DNA of 64,000 nucleotides, taken from assembly GCA_009869945.1 (NCBI GenBank), contig WIXG01000110.1, forward strand, positions 124,001-188,000, read 5' to 3'. The notes under the pieces were generated by a model. The model made no database searches. It had not been told where the DNA came from and saw only the letters and a program-made list of their open reading frames with translations. Below are positions 10,101 through 19,390 of this stretch, in pieces (positions within the stretch are counted from its first letter, which is position 1; every line of letters starts with the position of its first letter). The position numbers and the translations under genes were made by a program. This stretch comes from Mesaphorura yosii (lineage: Eukaryota; Arthropoda; Collembola; Poduromorpha; Tullbergiidae).

Positions 10101-13100
10101 TCCATTGGGAGCGCGCTACGCCTCTGCTCCAACGAGACGTCCAAGACACTGCATCCACTCTCTTGGGAATTCTTCGGCCGTCGCGTCTTATATCAGCAAT
10201 AGAGTACGTGTGCTTTTTTCTCCTTTCCCGTGAATCGTGACTACAACTAAGACTAGTAAGAATTGAAGAACCTGTTCTTCCACGCTGCATTGCACCTCAC
10301 TTTCAATCATTTCAGCGCACTTTCTCCCATGTTTCTAGTGAACCTTCTCGAAATTATATGAAATTAAACTCAGCACGTACCGGCACAATACTCGAGTCGC
10401 ATTTCGAGAAACAGGTCACTCAAAACCTCAACGGACTTTACCATGAGATTCAAAAATGAATGCTTCATCCTTGTTGCAACGAACGTGTTATGAACATCAT
10501 TACCGTCATTATCACATCGCAAAACTTTCAATCTTTCTTTCCCTGTGAAAGCGTGGATCAACTTTAGGAAATCTTGACTGATGAAAGGAAAAAGTTTGCA
10601 ACTGTAAAAAAAAACCCGGATAAGAAAGGAAGGACCTGACAGCATTTTCTACCGCTCTCTGAGAGCTGGTGACTGTCATTGTGGGCAGAAGCTAAGAAAA
10701 GAACCTCAAACTCAACTGAAATTAATTTATAATTCAACGTACCGAGAATATTCACTGTTGGCGTTCGTCTCGTCTAGCTCTTCAAGCCAAAGACCGGTCC
10801 GGGTTTTCATTCGTGTTTTTTCGCGTTGAGAAGTTTTTTCAGAACAGATTTTAGACCATAAATCACTGTCCATTTCCTTCTCTCGCAATTTCCATCTTCT
10901 CAGTTCTCTATTAGCCCGAGCAGACGTCAAAGGCACCAGCAGACTGGCAAAGCGCCGCTGCCACGCCACGCCGCACCAAAGCGCAGGGCATCACCACGTT
11001 TCAATGGAAATGTGCACGGCATTATGACTGGAGATTCAGCTTTAATTTGTGCATGTGCACTTGCTTTCGGCGCTTCTCTTTGTTGACTCTGGGTACATTT
11101 CATATTTGACGTTTGCATTTGCAAAAGCAAATGGGACATCACAATCAACCCTGCTGATAATTATGCATGCTCTGATAGTGCCAAACATCACTATTGGCAA
11201 AGCTACTTAAGTGACTTTGACCCTGATTCAGGCGAGATGAGATAATAACAGCGATAATTCATATATGAATAATATTCTCACAGTTCCTCAGCCTCCCTGC
11301 AATCACTCTCAACCATTGAGCCCAGTTATTGAAGGCAGAAAAAGAATCTGGACTTCACATTATGATAATCAAGGCGAAAATGCATTGAGATGCGAGCAAT
11401 GAGTAGGTTGTCTGCATCGAGATTCCACACAATAGGAATCAGGCGAAAGTAAGATTGAATTTGGTAAAATTCTGATACCTAACAATAACCATGCATTAGA
11501 CTTTATTTGCACTTGCCTCTGAAACTATTCAAATTCGCCTACCGTTTCAATTGTTCAGTATACCGTGTGTTCAAGGTACACGTGCAGCGGCCAGGCATTC
11601 GATAGTAGAGAATTTGGTTCGGATTTGGATCAAGCAGAAATCAAATGGGTACTGTTATTGCCGTACAAGCGAATACGTGGGTTTAAATGCTATACTAAAG
11701 TTGAACTACCGCATACAATTCTGAATGGGACAATAATACTCAATTACTAACTCCATACCTTTCATGTCGGGCTCAAGCACGTGGTTTTCCTTCGCATTCT
11801 TGAGCGAACTAGAAGCTTCACTAAGCAAGCATTGTTCAAACAACGCTGCAACTTTCAAGTCATTTTTATAACAACGGAGTCAAAATATGGGCAGGACAGT
11901 CTTATTAGGACAGGAGAAAAGAACTCGCATACGTTCACCTGCTTTTCATGAAATCTTTTCCATTTGCACCGTGATGGTGTAATATATTTCAGTTAACTGG
12001 AGACGGTTTCGCGTGTCAAGCTATAAACTTGAAATTCAAGGAACTGATGAAAGGTAATGTTACGATAAGGTATTTCAATAACAGGACCAATATGCGCCTT
12101 CATTTATGCACATACAAGATTTGGAAAGAAAGTGAGCAAGAAGAAATGAATACAAATGGAATTCAGGTCTCGTATGAGTCAGATCGACCTGTCTGGGATT
12201 ATTACAGTTCTCTTGCCCGAGACGGTTGAGTTTGCGCTCGCCATATTGCATTTGCATTAGCGTGAGAGCAAAATGAATCCTAATGCACGCAAGAAAGGTG
12301 AGCGAGAGAAGGGAAATGAAGGAAGAAAGTTTCAACTTTCGTGCGGTGGCCTGAAACAAGCTTTCACTTTCGCATGTGGTTCCAAGGATTTGGGTTATGT
12401 TTTCTTTTACCGTCGCGTCGGAAAGAAATCCGACATACAGCAGAAGCTTGGCAAAAGAGCAGCATCAGCACATGACCAAAAGTTATGGAAATGCCAAACT
12501 AAACTGGGTATTTTAATGCAGTGAAATCAAGAAAGAAGCACAAAGAACTTGCCGCACAATTTCATATAAAACATGTGCGAAACGTGCTCCTCGTCCTGCA
12601 TCCGAATTTCTGTCGTTCTGTAGCAATAACGTTTCCAAAAATGTATGTGCGAAAGACTCAAGTGGTACGCTGGCTCCCTTGCATTATAAAAACTGAAATA
12701 ATATTGAGTTTGCATTTTTCTCTCTATCTCTCGCCATGCACGAACGCATGCTAGCCTGACTAAGAGCTTTCTCTCTTGCGTTGCATTTTTGTCTGCGCCT
12801 CATGTGTTTGTGCTTTCCATTTTCTAAACCTAGATCTCTCTCGGTGGATCCCACAAACCTTTCCTTTATATTTAAATTCTTATGCGATAAGAATGGAAGA
12901 CGCTTCTGGTGGGAGAAAAAATAAATATCCGACATGTGCTGGCTTCTTTCTTCCTTTCGCGAGGAGCTTGCAGGATGCTTCATTTCGCGTGTGGCAGCCA
13001 GGCCATGCCTACTCGGTATCAGGTTTTCAAATCAGTCCCGTGTTGCATCCCAAACCGCGCTCACTGCTGCCGCGGTTCAAAACAGATTGCTTCAAATTTA

Positions 13101-16100
13101 TTTTATGCTAATGCAACGCATGAGAACAAAACAGAAACAGAAAAATACAAAACGCGTTTAGTGGGATTCTTTAATATCTCCAAGTCACCGCTGAAGCCGT
13201 TGCTGCGTGCTGTCTCAACTTGCATGCATGTGTGTGGGAAACATGTAAAGTTAATAAGCCTTGGAGCACAAGCACACAGTACCAACATCCATCCGAACAT
13301 GCAGAAAAAGTAGAAGCATGCAAAAATATTTTCCAGTCTAATAATATTAAAAACGCGAAGCCTGAAACGTAAAATGTGAGAATTCATAAAATGAACCTGT
13401 GCAGCACGCAGAAAACCATTGGAAGAGATCATGCATGGAGTGTTGAACAATCTTTTCACTCCGTTGCATTGTTTAGACAAGATTTCATATTTCTACCCTG
13501 GAGAAGCAATATTACGTAGGAATAGAGAGACCCATTGAAGCGCACTCGCAACGCGGCTTACGAACGAACTTTTGTCGGTGGTTATTTAAATTCATTCCAT
13601 TCGAACATTTGTTCTATATCGCGGCGTTCAGTACGCAATGTGAAATTCGGTGTGAATCAGGTCAGGTGTTTATTGAAATTGGTTTACTGGATGGAGTCGA
13701 CAATTCACTGAGGGAATTTATCCTCCAGCAATAGTAAACAATGGAGCGCCAAAAATAACTTTCTCTTACGGGTGATGTCTGATGATTTTGGCGAAACAAA
13801 GTTCAAACTGAGAACAAATACGAGTATTGGGAATTTATGATTCCAGTTGGCATATTCATGACAAATGTGAGCTGGAGCAGATTTCATTATGGCAATAATG
13901 TGGACATTTAGTGTGATGCGTACATATATTTATGCACGAACGTCGGCCAGGACCATTTAACAATGGTTACACGTGATTGCCCGCATTAATGGATTCCATA
14001 CTTTAACTTTTCCTTACACATTACGAAATGCAAACTGTCGGTGAACTTTTCCGTGGCTGTGTGAGGAACTTCTTGCCATATGAAGCTAATATTTTAAATT
14101 TTTCACGGAACGCATAATTTTACTAATGCTCCCGCTGGTTGTGAATGACTTGCTATTAGTTATACTCACTTATGTATATTAAAGCCATCGAGAGTGCCAT
14201 GTTTCCTGGCAGTGCAGAAACTGAGCAAGAGAAAGATGAATGAATGGTGAATGAATAGTTGTAATAGTTCTAGCTGGGCGAGAGGAGATGATAAAGCGGG
14301 CGAAAAGCTGTTGGCTTTCCTGCCACTGCCACCGCGCCGCTGTTGGGAACACAGTTTGAAAATTTTCCAAAAATATAATATATCTAATATGTACATTCCA
14401 CGACTCGACTCGACAAAAGAGAGAAGGAAAAGGTGTCGGCACATAACATAACTATTTTCTCGCTTTACTTTTCGGCACGGCACAATATGCGCTCGTGTCC
14501 GTGCTCTCCAGAGAAAGAGCAAAGCCAGTAACTAATGTTCAACACTTGTACCCCAAAACGAATTTTTCCCTCTCAGCTAAGCCCAAGTTAACATATCTTT
14601 GGATAAAACATTATGGTGACTATTACCACTTTCTCTCACTTTCACACCGACCGACCCCGCGTCATTCTCATGTGCCAAACTCCGACTCAGACCCATAACT
14701 TCTTGTATCAGTGACTGCGTCTAACTACAACTTGTGTGACATACTGAAAAAGTATGGTTCGGCATTTACCACAATGGAATGATGCCATTTTAATTATAAA
14801 TGAACCATTTGCTTCTCGTCTGGTTGTAGTTGCGGGCACTCGACTGTTGTTCGGCCGAAATACCTGCTTTGTCATTAATATTTTATTACAGGGTTAAATG
14901 AAAATCACCTGCACAAACCTCTTGTTGGTGCGCTGTGCTGCTGAAGTTCCTCTGCTGTTTCACATTTCAGTTTCAGTCTAGTGAAAGCTCGGCTCACGAT
15001 TCAAGAGAATCACGGCTGTCGAATTTAATGGGAAACAAGGTATCTAATTTGACTTTATACTTTTCCATTTACGTGCGTCCATCGGCTTGGATGGGCAGCC
15101 ATTGTATCAACATGGACAGAAAGTCCATTTACTTACTCTTAAATTGAACTGGGAAAAGGAATCACGGCCGTGGCAGACCAAACAAGGTAATTTCGTACTT
15201 TGTACTGCATCGCTCTGTGTGGGACGAACTCGAGTGAGACGGAGTGCACGAATTGAATGGTTTTTAGATGGATATGGTCAGACAGATTGCTTTGAAGAGA
15301 AGAAACAAACACTTTTTACTATTTCGTTTTTGTTTGCTTTCTCTCTTCTCTCTTTCATCCCAGATCTGACTTTTCCTATTTTATTTCCTGTGCTCTGTCC
15401 TCTGCCAATTTCATCATCATTTTTAACCAGGAGAACCGGCAACGGGGCACCTCAATACGCCTCTCCTCAAAAGTCATTTCGACTTGCACAGTAGGCAGTG
15501 CACATTTTCTGGTTACCAGCAAATACAGAACTGAGAGTTGTTGGTCATCCTGTGCTTCCATTTTTCTCGTTTTACCTGAACCGCGTGCTGAGTGTTTGTC
15601 GGTCGTGCCTCCCGGCTTTGTTATTCTATAATATCATTACTGTTGTATCCGACTCGCATTGTGCCGATCGTGAGACACGAGACGAAACAAGACAGGGACC
15701 AGAAGCAGAGTCTAGCTGATAGCATTGAAGTCGAGGATGGAGACAAGAACCACCAGGGAATATCTGCGAAATCGGTTTTTTGTCTTTTCTTCCTGTTTCG
15801 CATCTCCGACTCAGTCTAGTGTGGCTGCAGACTGAACATAAAATGCCATTCGGGCTGAAGTTATTGACAATAATGGAGAAGGATACAATGTATGAATGAC
15901 ATAAACTAGAATTTAGAATGACTTTCATAAAATCTGATATGTAATAAAATGAAGGAAACAACTTTTACTATTTGCCCTGTATTGCACTCTGGATGAACAT
16001 TGACCTTTCACTTCCGTCCTTTCGCGTGGTTTAGTTGTGATTTGATTTATGGAACGTATTCATAAATGGTACTATCACGTGGACGGTAGAATACATGTGT

Positions 16101-19100
16101 GAGATTCGATTCCAGTTTCTCATCGCCCATCGCGTGTGACCAGTTCAGGCTCTCCATTCACTAAATTTATATACCGCTAAAGTTAGGAGTTGTATTACCT
16201 TCGAAGTTAAAATCAAATACCCAGTAGACAATGCCCTCCATTATTGCCGCTGCTTTCTGCTTATACTGTAATCAACCACATTGTTGGTTAGAGTACAAAT
16301 TGGGATCAAGCTGTATGCTGTCTAAAAGGAAGGGTCACAGATGTCTCCAAATTAAAATCGTAACTCTTTCTGGAAGCTACAGTTTGAACCAGAGGCTACT
16401 CATCCAAACTGCATTCAAAGGACAAATGTATAGGCATTATGAAATTCATACGATTAGTATCAACTAGCAAGACCCTGTCTACGTGCACAAATGTGTAGGC
16501 CAACATGTCTATTCTAGATCCGACAGTGTCCTTTGTCTATCCGTGTGGCTGCAGACTGCCTGCCATGTCTATCAGAACCATTCTGCCATATGCCGCCACA
16601 AGGCGCACATTCCACGAGACCGAGACAATGACATAACAACGTGTGCTTCGCTTGACTGTATGACTGCAATTAATTTCTCCTCGTCGACTCCAAGAACAAT
16701 GTAACCAACAACCAACAGCTGAGAGATTTTTCGAAATCATACTAATCATAAGTATCAAGCACGAGATTTAACGCTAAATCACACAAGTAGCAACAAGACT
16801 CGTGGCTTATGTGGAAGGTGACTCGATTCCGTGAGTCGTCTGTAACGTAATGACGGCTATTTTGATTTAGATTCTCATTTGGTGCACTATTCAGGCGAAC
16901 TGAAACGACTTGCAAGCGTGCAAAGTGCAAAAGAATTGAACTGTGCTATAAGTTATTAAACGGGAAAGTACAGCACAATAATAAAAATGCTGCTCAAAAG
17001 AGTATCCATAAAGTTAATGCAGCGTAATAACCTTGTACACTCAATTTATTGCTTGGAAGGAAAAGGTGACATCGATTGCGACCGACTGGAAGAGTAGCGA
17101 GCAAGGAACTCTTCTTTCAAGCGTGCAGAACTTTGCGCCTGGACCTATGCTCGTGCTGGGGTACAAAAGCCGAACCACACAGAAACTGTGACTGTGACAT
17201 TGTGCGGACAATTTAAGTGGTACGATGAAAAGAAAGTCGGAGCGAGTAAAAGGTGAAAACGGTAATAAGACTGGAATAATAGGTACTTTACAGCAGCCTT
17301 GCTTTCATTTCATGTGTAATAGGATTCCGGATCGCGCTTCTTTCCTGGTCCAATGTTTTCGTGACTAATGGTGACTCGGCCAGCAGTCCGTGCAGCCGAA
17401 CCCAAAGTCTCCTCTGCTACTCCAGCAGTTAGCAACGTCATTGACAAGGGCACATGACCAGAGTCAGACCACGCACGCACGTTTTCAAAAGAAATACTTC
17501 TTTCATCTCGCTTCGCGTCCGCGTAGCGTTATCAAATTGTCACAACGGCGAAGTGGGAACTATTGTCCGGGAAGAGGAATTTTTACTAAATGAAATTCTT
17601 GCACCTAGTAAAAGTTATAAAATTGGAATAATATGGAGCACTTAACACAGCTTCGAATAATGTTTACTACTCTTTGGTGCCTATCACTGCATATTTTGTG
17701 TTAATTTTAATTAATAAAATAAGACGACTATAAATTGCAGTCTACTTTCGCCATTAATAATTTTCAGAATCCCACCTATGCTTTTCTTGATCATATTTCA
17801 ATTTATTTCTACATTTTTATAGTTTCCGGCATTCTTTAGTTCAAATAAATTCCAATTTAATAGGGCTAAAAATAGATTAAAATGCTCGTACGTAATTTAA
17901 TAAGTCACGTAATCTCCAATATTACACTCGCAATGCCGATGTGCTCTTCTTTCGTTAGCGAAAAGGTCTCATTCATTGAAAACGGCATGACGTTATCAAT
18001 TTTAGGACGAGTTTTAATTACGACACGGGTTCTTGTGTGATGGTGCTAGGAGGCTTCTTGAATTTCACGCTTACCTATTGGGGAGTAAATGTTAAGGTAG
18101 AGGCAGTCTTCTGATTGATTGCGCAAGAAAGGTTCGACTTGTTTGAGGTAATTAAGGTATCCTTTTGGCATTTCACCAAGCGCGACTCCATCGTTGCGAA
18201 TATCAGGCATCATCTAAATCAATAAGGATATTACAGCTACTCTTGTACGTTGTCAGTCATTACTTTTCGTACCTGAGGACACACATATCCAGGCCGATCC
18301 ACCATTTTGACGCCTTCCCAGGGAATTGGAGTGCGGGTGGGGCTGAAACGCGGCGGCGGAGATGCGTACGGAATTCCGAGAAATACCTGCAATGTCAGCA
18401 GCTGTTTTAGGCATGTATTGAGGCGAAAGCAAAAGAAGCAATCAAAATGCCAGTTTGTAATTTTCTTTACTCTTGCTTTAAATAAAACTAGAGGCCTGTC
18501 GAACCTCCGTGGCTCAGAACAAATTAATATTCCAAAAACTCATATTTGTTGCGCGATGATCTAAGGAACTATTTTTTTTGATAAATTTTCGCCCGATATC
18601 TTTTGCCCTACCTGCCACCGTTTATGCGATCATAGGTTATAAACATTTCGCCCTCATTTCGATTTAGGAGTAGATGGCCCAAAAATACCCGGGAATTTTT
18701 TCCCCGAAACCCGGGTAAATTATAGCTAAGATCACTCCTAAGAGGATCCCGAAGACGATGGCGAAATCAGTTTTGCCCTACCTGCCACCGTTTTCGCGAT
18801 CATAGGTTACAAACATTTCGCTCCCTTCAATTAAGGAATAGATTTCAAATTTAAAATGACTTAAAAACGCAACTCACCTCGACGATTTTATTTTTAATCG
18901 GGCTGTGAAAACCGCCACCGCCATTGGCACCAGCCGCACCTGAACCGCTCCCACTTGGAAACGAACCTTTGCCAGAGGGTTGCTGCTGGTTGAGATTTGG
19001 GAAGAGTGTGATTGAGAGTCCCTGGAGTCTGCCGTACTTGGTCTCTATCACGCGAGACCGCGTGTGCAGGTCTGGCGACGAGGCAGAGTAAAAGTTACTG

Positions 19101-19390
19101 TTATTCCCGTCGTTACCACTTTCACCGTTATTATTGCCGTATCCATCGTAGTCGTCACCGTCGTTGATGCTTCGCCTGCTCAGATTGTCTCTGGTCTCAT
19201 TATTGGCGGTGACTCCATCCGTGTGATGATGTAAGAGAAAATGAGGCGGTGAAGTGGGCTGCTGTGTCGTTGTCGCTGCGCTCTGACTGTGACTCGTCGC
19301 GGTGTTTGCGGTAGTGGTGTTTGCAGTGAAAAATGTCTCGGTTGTACTCTGACAACTAATTATACTCAAGAGAATCACCACAACTCTCAT
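952..19390 (-). CDS. nlg: Neuroligin (cholinesterase-like synaptic adhesion protein), 12 exons seen, 3' end outside the window
   Basis: Neuroligins are postsynaptic type I membrane proteins whose catalytically dead cholinesterase-like domain binds neurexin across the synapse. Twelve exons joined with matching phases give 770 codons: signal peptide (about 1-15), low-complexity N-terminal stretch, then the alpha/beta-hydrolase fold. Family landmarks are [10 protein letters not shown] (about 173-182), [10 protein letters not shown] (exon 3), VYIHGGKF and [11 protein letters not shown] (exons 4-5), [14 protein letters not shown] (321-334), [22 protein letters not shown] (387-396), GPSIDGVV and KYDLLFG. 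The nucleophile elbow reads GYEAG (352-356), so the catalytic serine is replaced by Glu, as expected of a non-enzyme. The start is the ATG at 19388-19390, followed by a hydrophobic signal peptide. The stalk, transmembrane segment and cytoplasmic tail are missing because the gene runs off the left edge after the donor at 951. The family assignment is firm; which paralogue is not decidable here. Confidence 0.95.
1567..1745 (-). CDS. nlg: Neuroligin exon 11
   Basis: 179 nt, phase 0 in and phase 2 out, with an ATCGCAG acceptor and an ACAAG|GTGAGT donor. It encodes [14 protein letters not shown] (657-670), [14 protein letters not shown] and YFSNFAHT. The residue aligned with the catalytic His of cholinesterases (HGYE in active enzymes, HGEEL in many neuroligins) is Gly657. 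Confidence 0.95.
1815..1977 (-). CDS. nlg: Neuroligin exon 10
   Basis: 163 nt, phase 2 in and phase 0 out, with an ATGCAG acceptor and a CAA|GTAAGC donor. It encodes [27 protein letters not shown] and [17 protein letters not shown], the helical C-terminal half of the esterase fold. Confidence 0.94.
2353..2373. repeat. Inverted repeat beside the G-rich array
   Basis: Arms TTCCTGGA (2353-2360) and TCCAGGAA (2366-2373) flank a 5-nt loop. A related TTTCCA/TGGAAA pair lies about 75 nt upstream. Confidence 0.55.
2440..3080. repeat. Degenerate G-rich minisatellite
   Basis: Imperfect copies of a unit close to GAGGCGGTTGGCGGGGTC followed by GGGCGGGCA recur near 2451, 2695, 2741, 2770, 2855 and 2890, with variable spacing and many substitutions. 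The plus strand is strongly G-rich throughout, so the neuroligin transcript is C-rich here. Open frames of up to 121 codons across it are a by-product of the biased composition. Confidence 0.65.
3760..3890 (-). CDS. nlg: Neuroligin exon 9
   Basis: 131 nt, phase 0 in and phase 2 out, with a TTTCCAG acceptor and a GAAAG|GTAAGA donor. It encodes [14 protein letters not shown] and [17 protein letters not shown], typical of arthropod neuroligins. Confidence 0.94.
3986..4078 (-). CDS. nlg: Neuroligin exon 8
   Basis: 31 codons, phase 0 on both sides, with a GAATTAG acceptor and a GAG|GTATTC donor. It encodes [19 protein letters not shown]. The YDLLFG motif is shared with insect neuroligins. Confidence 0.9.
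4442..4842 (-). CDS. nlg: Neuroligin exon 7, with Ser/Thr/Gln-rich insertion
   Basis: 401 nt, phase 1 in and phase 0 out, with a TTTCCAG acceptor and an AGG|GTAAGC donor. It starts AFVNDPASM and ends with [16 protein letters not shown]. Between LNC (405-407) and VLDCLK (484-489) lies an insertion of about 74 residues rich in Ser, Thr, Asn and Gln, in place of the short loop usual in the family. Four N-glycosylation sequons start at 406, 410, 417 and 436. Confidence 0.94.
4907..4957 (-). CDS. nlg: Neuroligin exon 6 (51-nt mini-exon)
   Basis: 17 codons, phase 1 on both sides, with a CAACAG acceptor and a TTGGG|GTAAGT donor. It encodes [17 protein letters not shown], matching the family's GLFH-A-I-MSGSAL-PW segment. 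A 64-nt intron follows. Confidence 0.93.
5299..5559 (-). CDS. Zinc-finger relic, last exon
   Basis: It follows the AAATTTCAG acceptor, with phase 0 reading [17 protein letters not shown]. It has one C2H2-like finger (Cys pair then HYMKFH) and an acidic C-terminus (DLEDDDTES), with stop TAG at 5299-5301. Confidence 0.45.
   Translation of the reverse strand, partial: KQCFLGGTDYPVICFDHIRGECGVKRNAGKFSFTHYMKFHLEDADFERLMLGIPKCRDRLDLEDDDTESGGSTELGLQHFEQSDSN
5803..5971 (-). CDS. Zinc-finger relic, exon b
   Basis: It follows an ACTATAG acceptor and keeps the frame of exon a, encoding a basic stretch with [11 protein letters not shown]. It ends at an in-frame TGA with no convincing donor before it; a weak GAG|GTCCCC is the only in-phase candidate. 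Confidence 0.35.
6086..6318 (-). CDS. Zinc-finger relic, exon a
   Basis: Open from ATG at 6316-6318, basic, with one C2H2-like finger near the end (CCKVPSC then HHRDKH). It ends at a strong GTAAGAG donor (6085 downward), phase 2. Confidence 0.45.
7767..7967 (-). CDS. nlg: Neuroligin exon 5: nucleophile-elbow exon with GC donor
   Basis: 201 nt, phase 1 on both sides, with a GTTGCAG acceptor. It encodes [30 protein letters not shown] and GYEAGAAS (352-359), where active cholinesterases carry the catalytic serine. The reading frame continues into exon 6 only if the exon ends at CCAG|GCAAGC, a GC-type donor; no GT lies at a position that preserves the family alignment. Confidence 0.94.
8075..8221 (-). 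CDS. nlg: Neuroligin exon 4
   Basis: 147 nt, phase 1 on both sides, with a TTTCAG acceptor and a CTAG|GTAAGC donor. It encodes [17 protein letters not shown], the oxyanion-hole region of the fold, through LNYRLGVLG. It is separated from exon 3 by a 9.85-kb intron. Confidence 0.96.
8222..18074. other. Neuroligin intron 3 (9.85 kb)
   Basis: Largest intron seen in the gene. Apart from the plus-strand coding-like segment at 8576-9016 I support no feature in it. The open frames near 9205-9528, 12909-13313 and 15087-15494 have no motif, biased composition or splice context beyond chance. Confidence 0.6.
8576..9016 (+). CDS. Unrecognised coding-like segment, acidic then Cys-rich and hydrophobic
   Basis: Open for 147 codons after a TAA at 8573-8575, on the strand opposite neuroligin. 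The first half is Asn/Tyr/Asp/Glu-rich with mostly G/C-ending codons, which looks genuinely coding (for example [16 protein letters not shown] and [13 protein letters not shown]). A cysteine cluster ([10 protein letters not shown]) and a hydrophobic stretch ([12 protein letters not shown]) suggest a membrane-proximal region. The part after about 8830 looks less coding, so a real exon may end near there. No start codon fits well upstream, and a short frame at 8437-8511 ending in [11 protein letters not shown] does not join in phase. AATAAA lies at 9103. I do not recognise the family; a nested gene exon or a relic are both possible. Confidence 0.4.
   Translation: MEDSTLQNTNKYNNNEIYDNYPDVYNDHSRDVEGPKTKDIEPEIVHEEEEQTDRIYCCKNCWCPYSSSHPSNLLWIALGVLLLKDSNYARVQPNNILHNMELWIHLTRRCTIHSRSGNPKPGRVYKYALNVQPLPRPPTVTRVSRT
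18075..18213 (-). CDS. nlg: Neuroligin exon 3
   Basis: 139 nt, phase 0 in and phase 1 out, with a TTTAG acceptor and an ATAG|GTAAGC donor. It encodes [14 protein letters not shown], the strongly conserved motif of carboxylesterase-family proteins. Intron 2, which separates it from exon 2, is only 59 nt. Confidence 0.95.
18273..18386 (-). CDS. nlg: Neuroligin exon 2
   Basis: 38 codons, phase 0 on both sides, with acceptor GCAG at 18387-18390 and a CAG|GTACGA donor. It encodes [11 protein letters not shown] through GYVCPQ, the conserved N-terminal strand of the cholinesterase fold ending in the first conserved cysteine. Confidence 0.95.
18601..18650. repeat. Direct repeat copy 1 in neuroligin intron 1
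   Basis: Begins TTTTGCCCTACCTGCCACCG and matches the copy at 18771-18820 at 47 of 50 positions; the similarity fades after that. Confidence 0.85.
18686..18717. repeat. Inverted repeat between the two direct copies
   Basis: Arms TACCCGGG (18686-18693) and CCCGGGTA (18710-18717) surround a 16-nt spacer. It lies inside the 170-bp repeat unit. Confidence 0.65.
18771..18820. repeat. Direct repeat copy 2 in neuroligin intron 1
   Basis: Second copy, exactly 170 bp after the first. The pair looks like two units of a satellite-like or small mobile sequence. Confidence 0.85.
18878..19390 (-). CDS. nlg: Neuroligin exon 1: signal peptide and low-complexity N-terminus
   Basis: 171 codons, ending phase 0 at a GAG|GTGAGT donor. 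It starts [13 protein letters not shown], a plausible cleavable signal peptide. A Thr/Ser/Asn-rich stretch follows, with an Asp/Gly/Asn-rich run around 78-97. The first family-like residues are [10 protein letters not shown] (about 116-125). A Gly/Ser/Gln-rich insert of about 30 residues (roughly 131-160) sits between GLSITLFP and KNKIVEV, where relatives usually have a short loop. Confidence 0.92.

Larger units (their letters stand above)
18387..18877. other. Neuroligin intron 1 (491 nt)
   Basis: A GT-AG intron between the signal-peptide exon and exon 2. Most of it is occupied by the two repeat copies and the inverted repeat listed separately. Confidence 0.85.
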
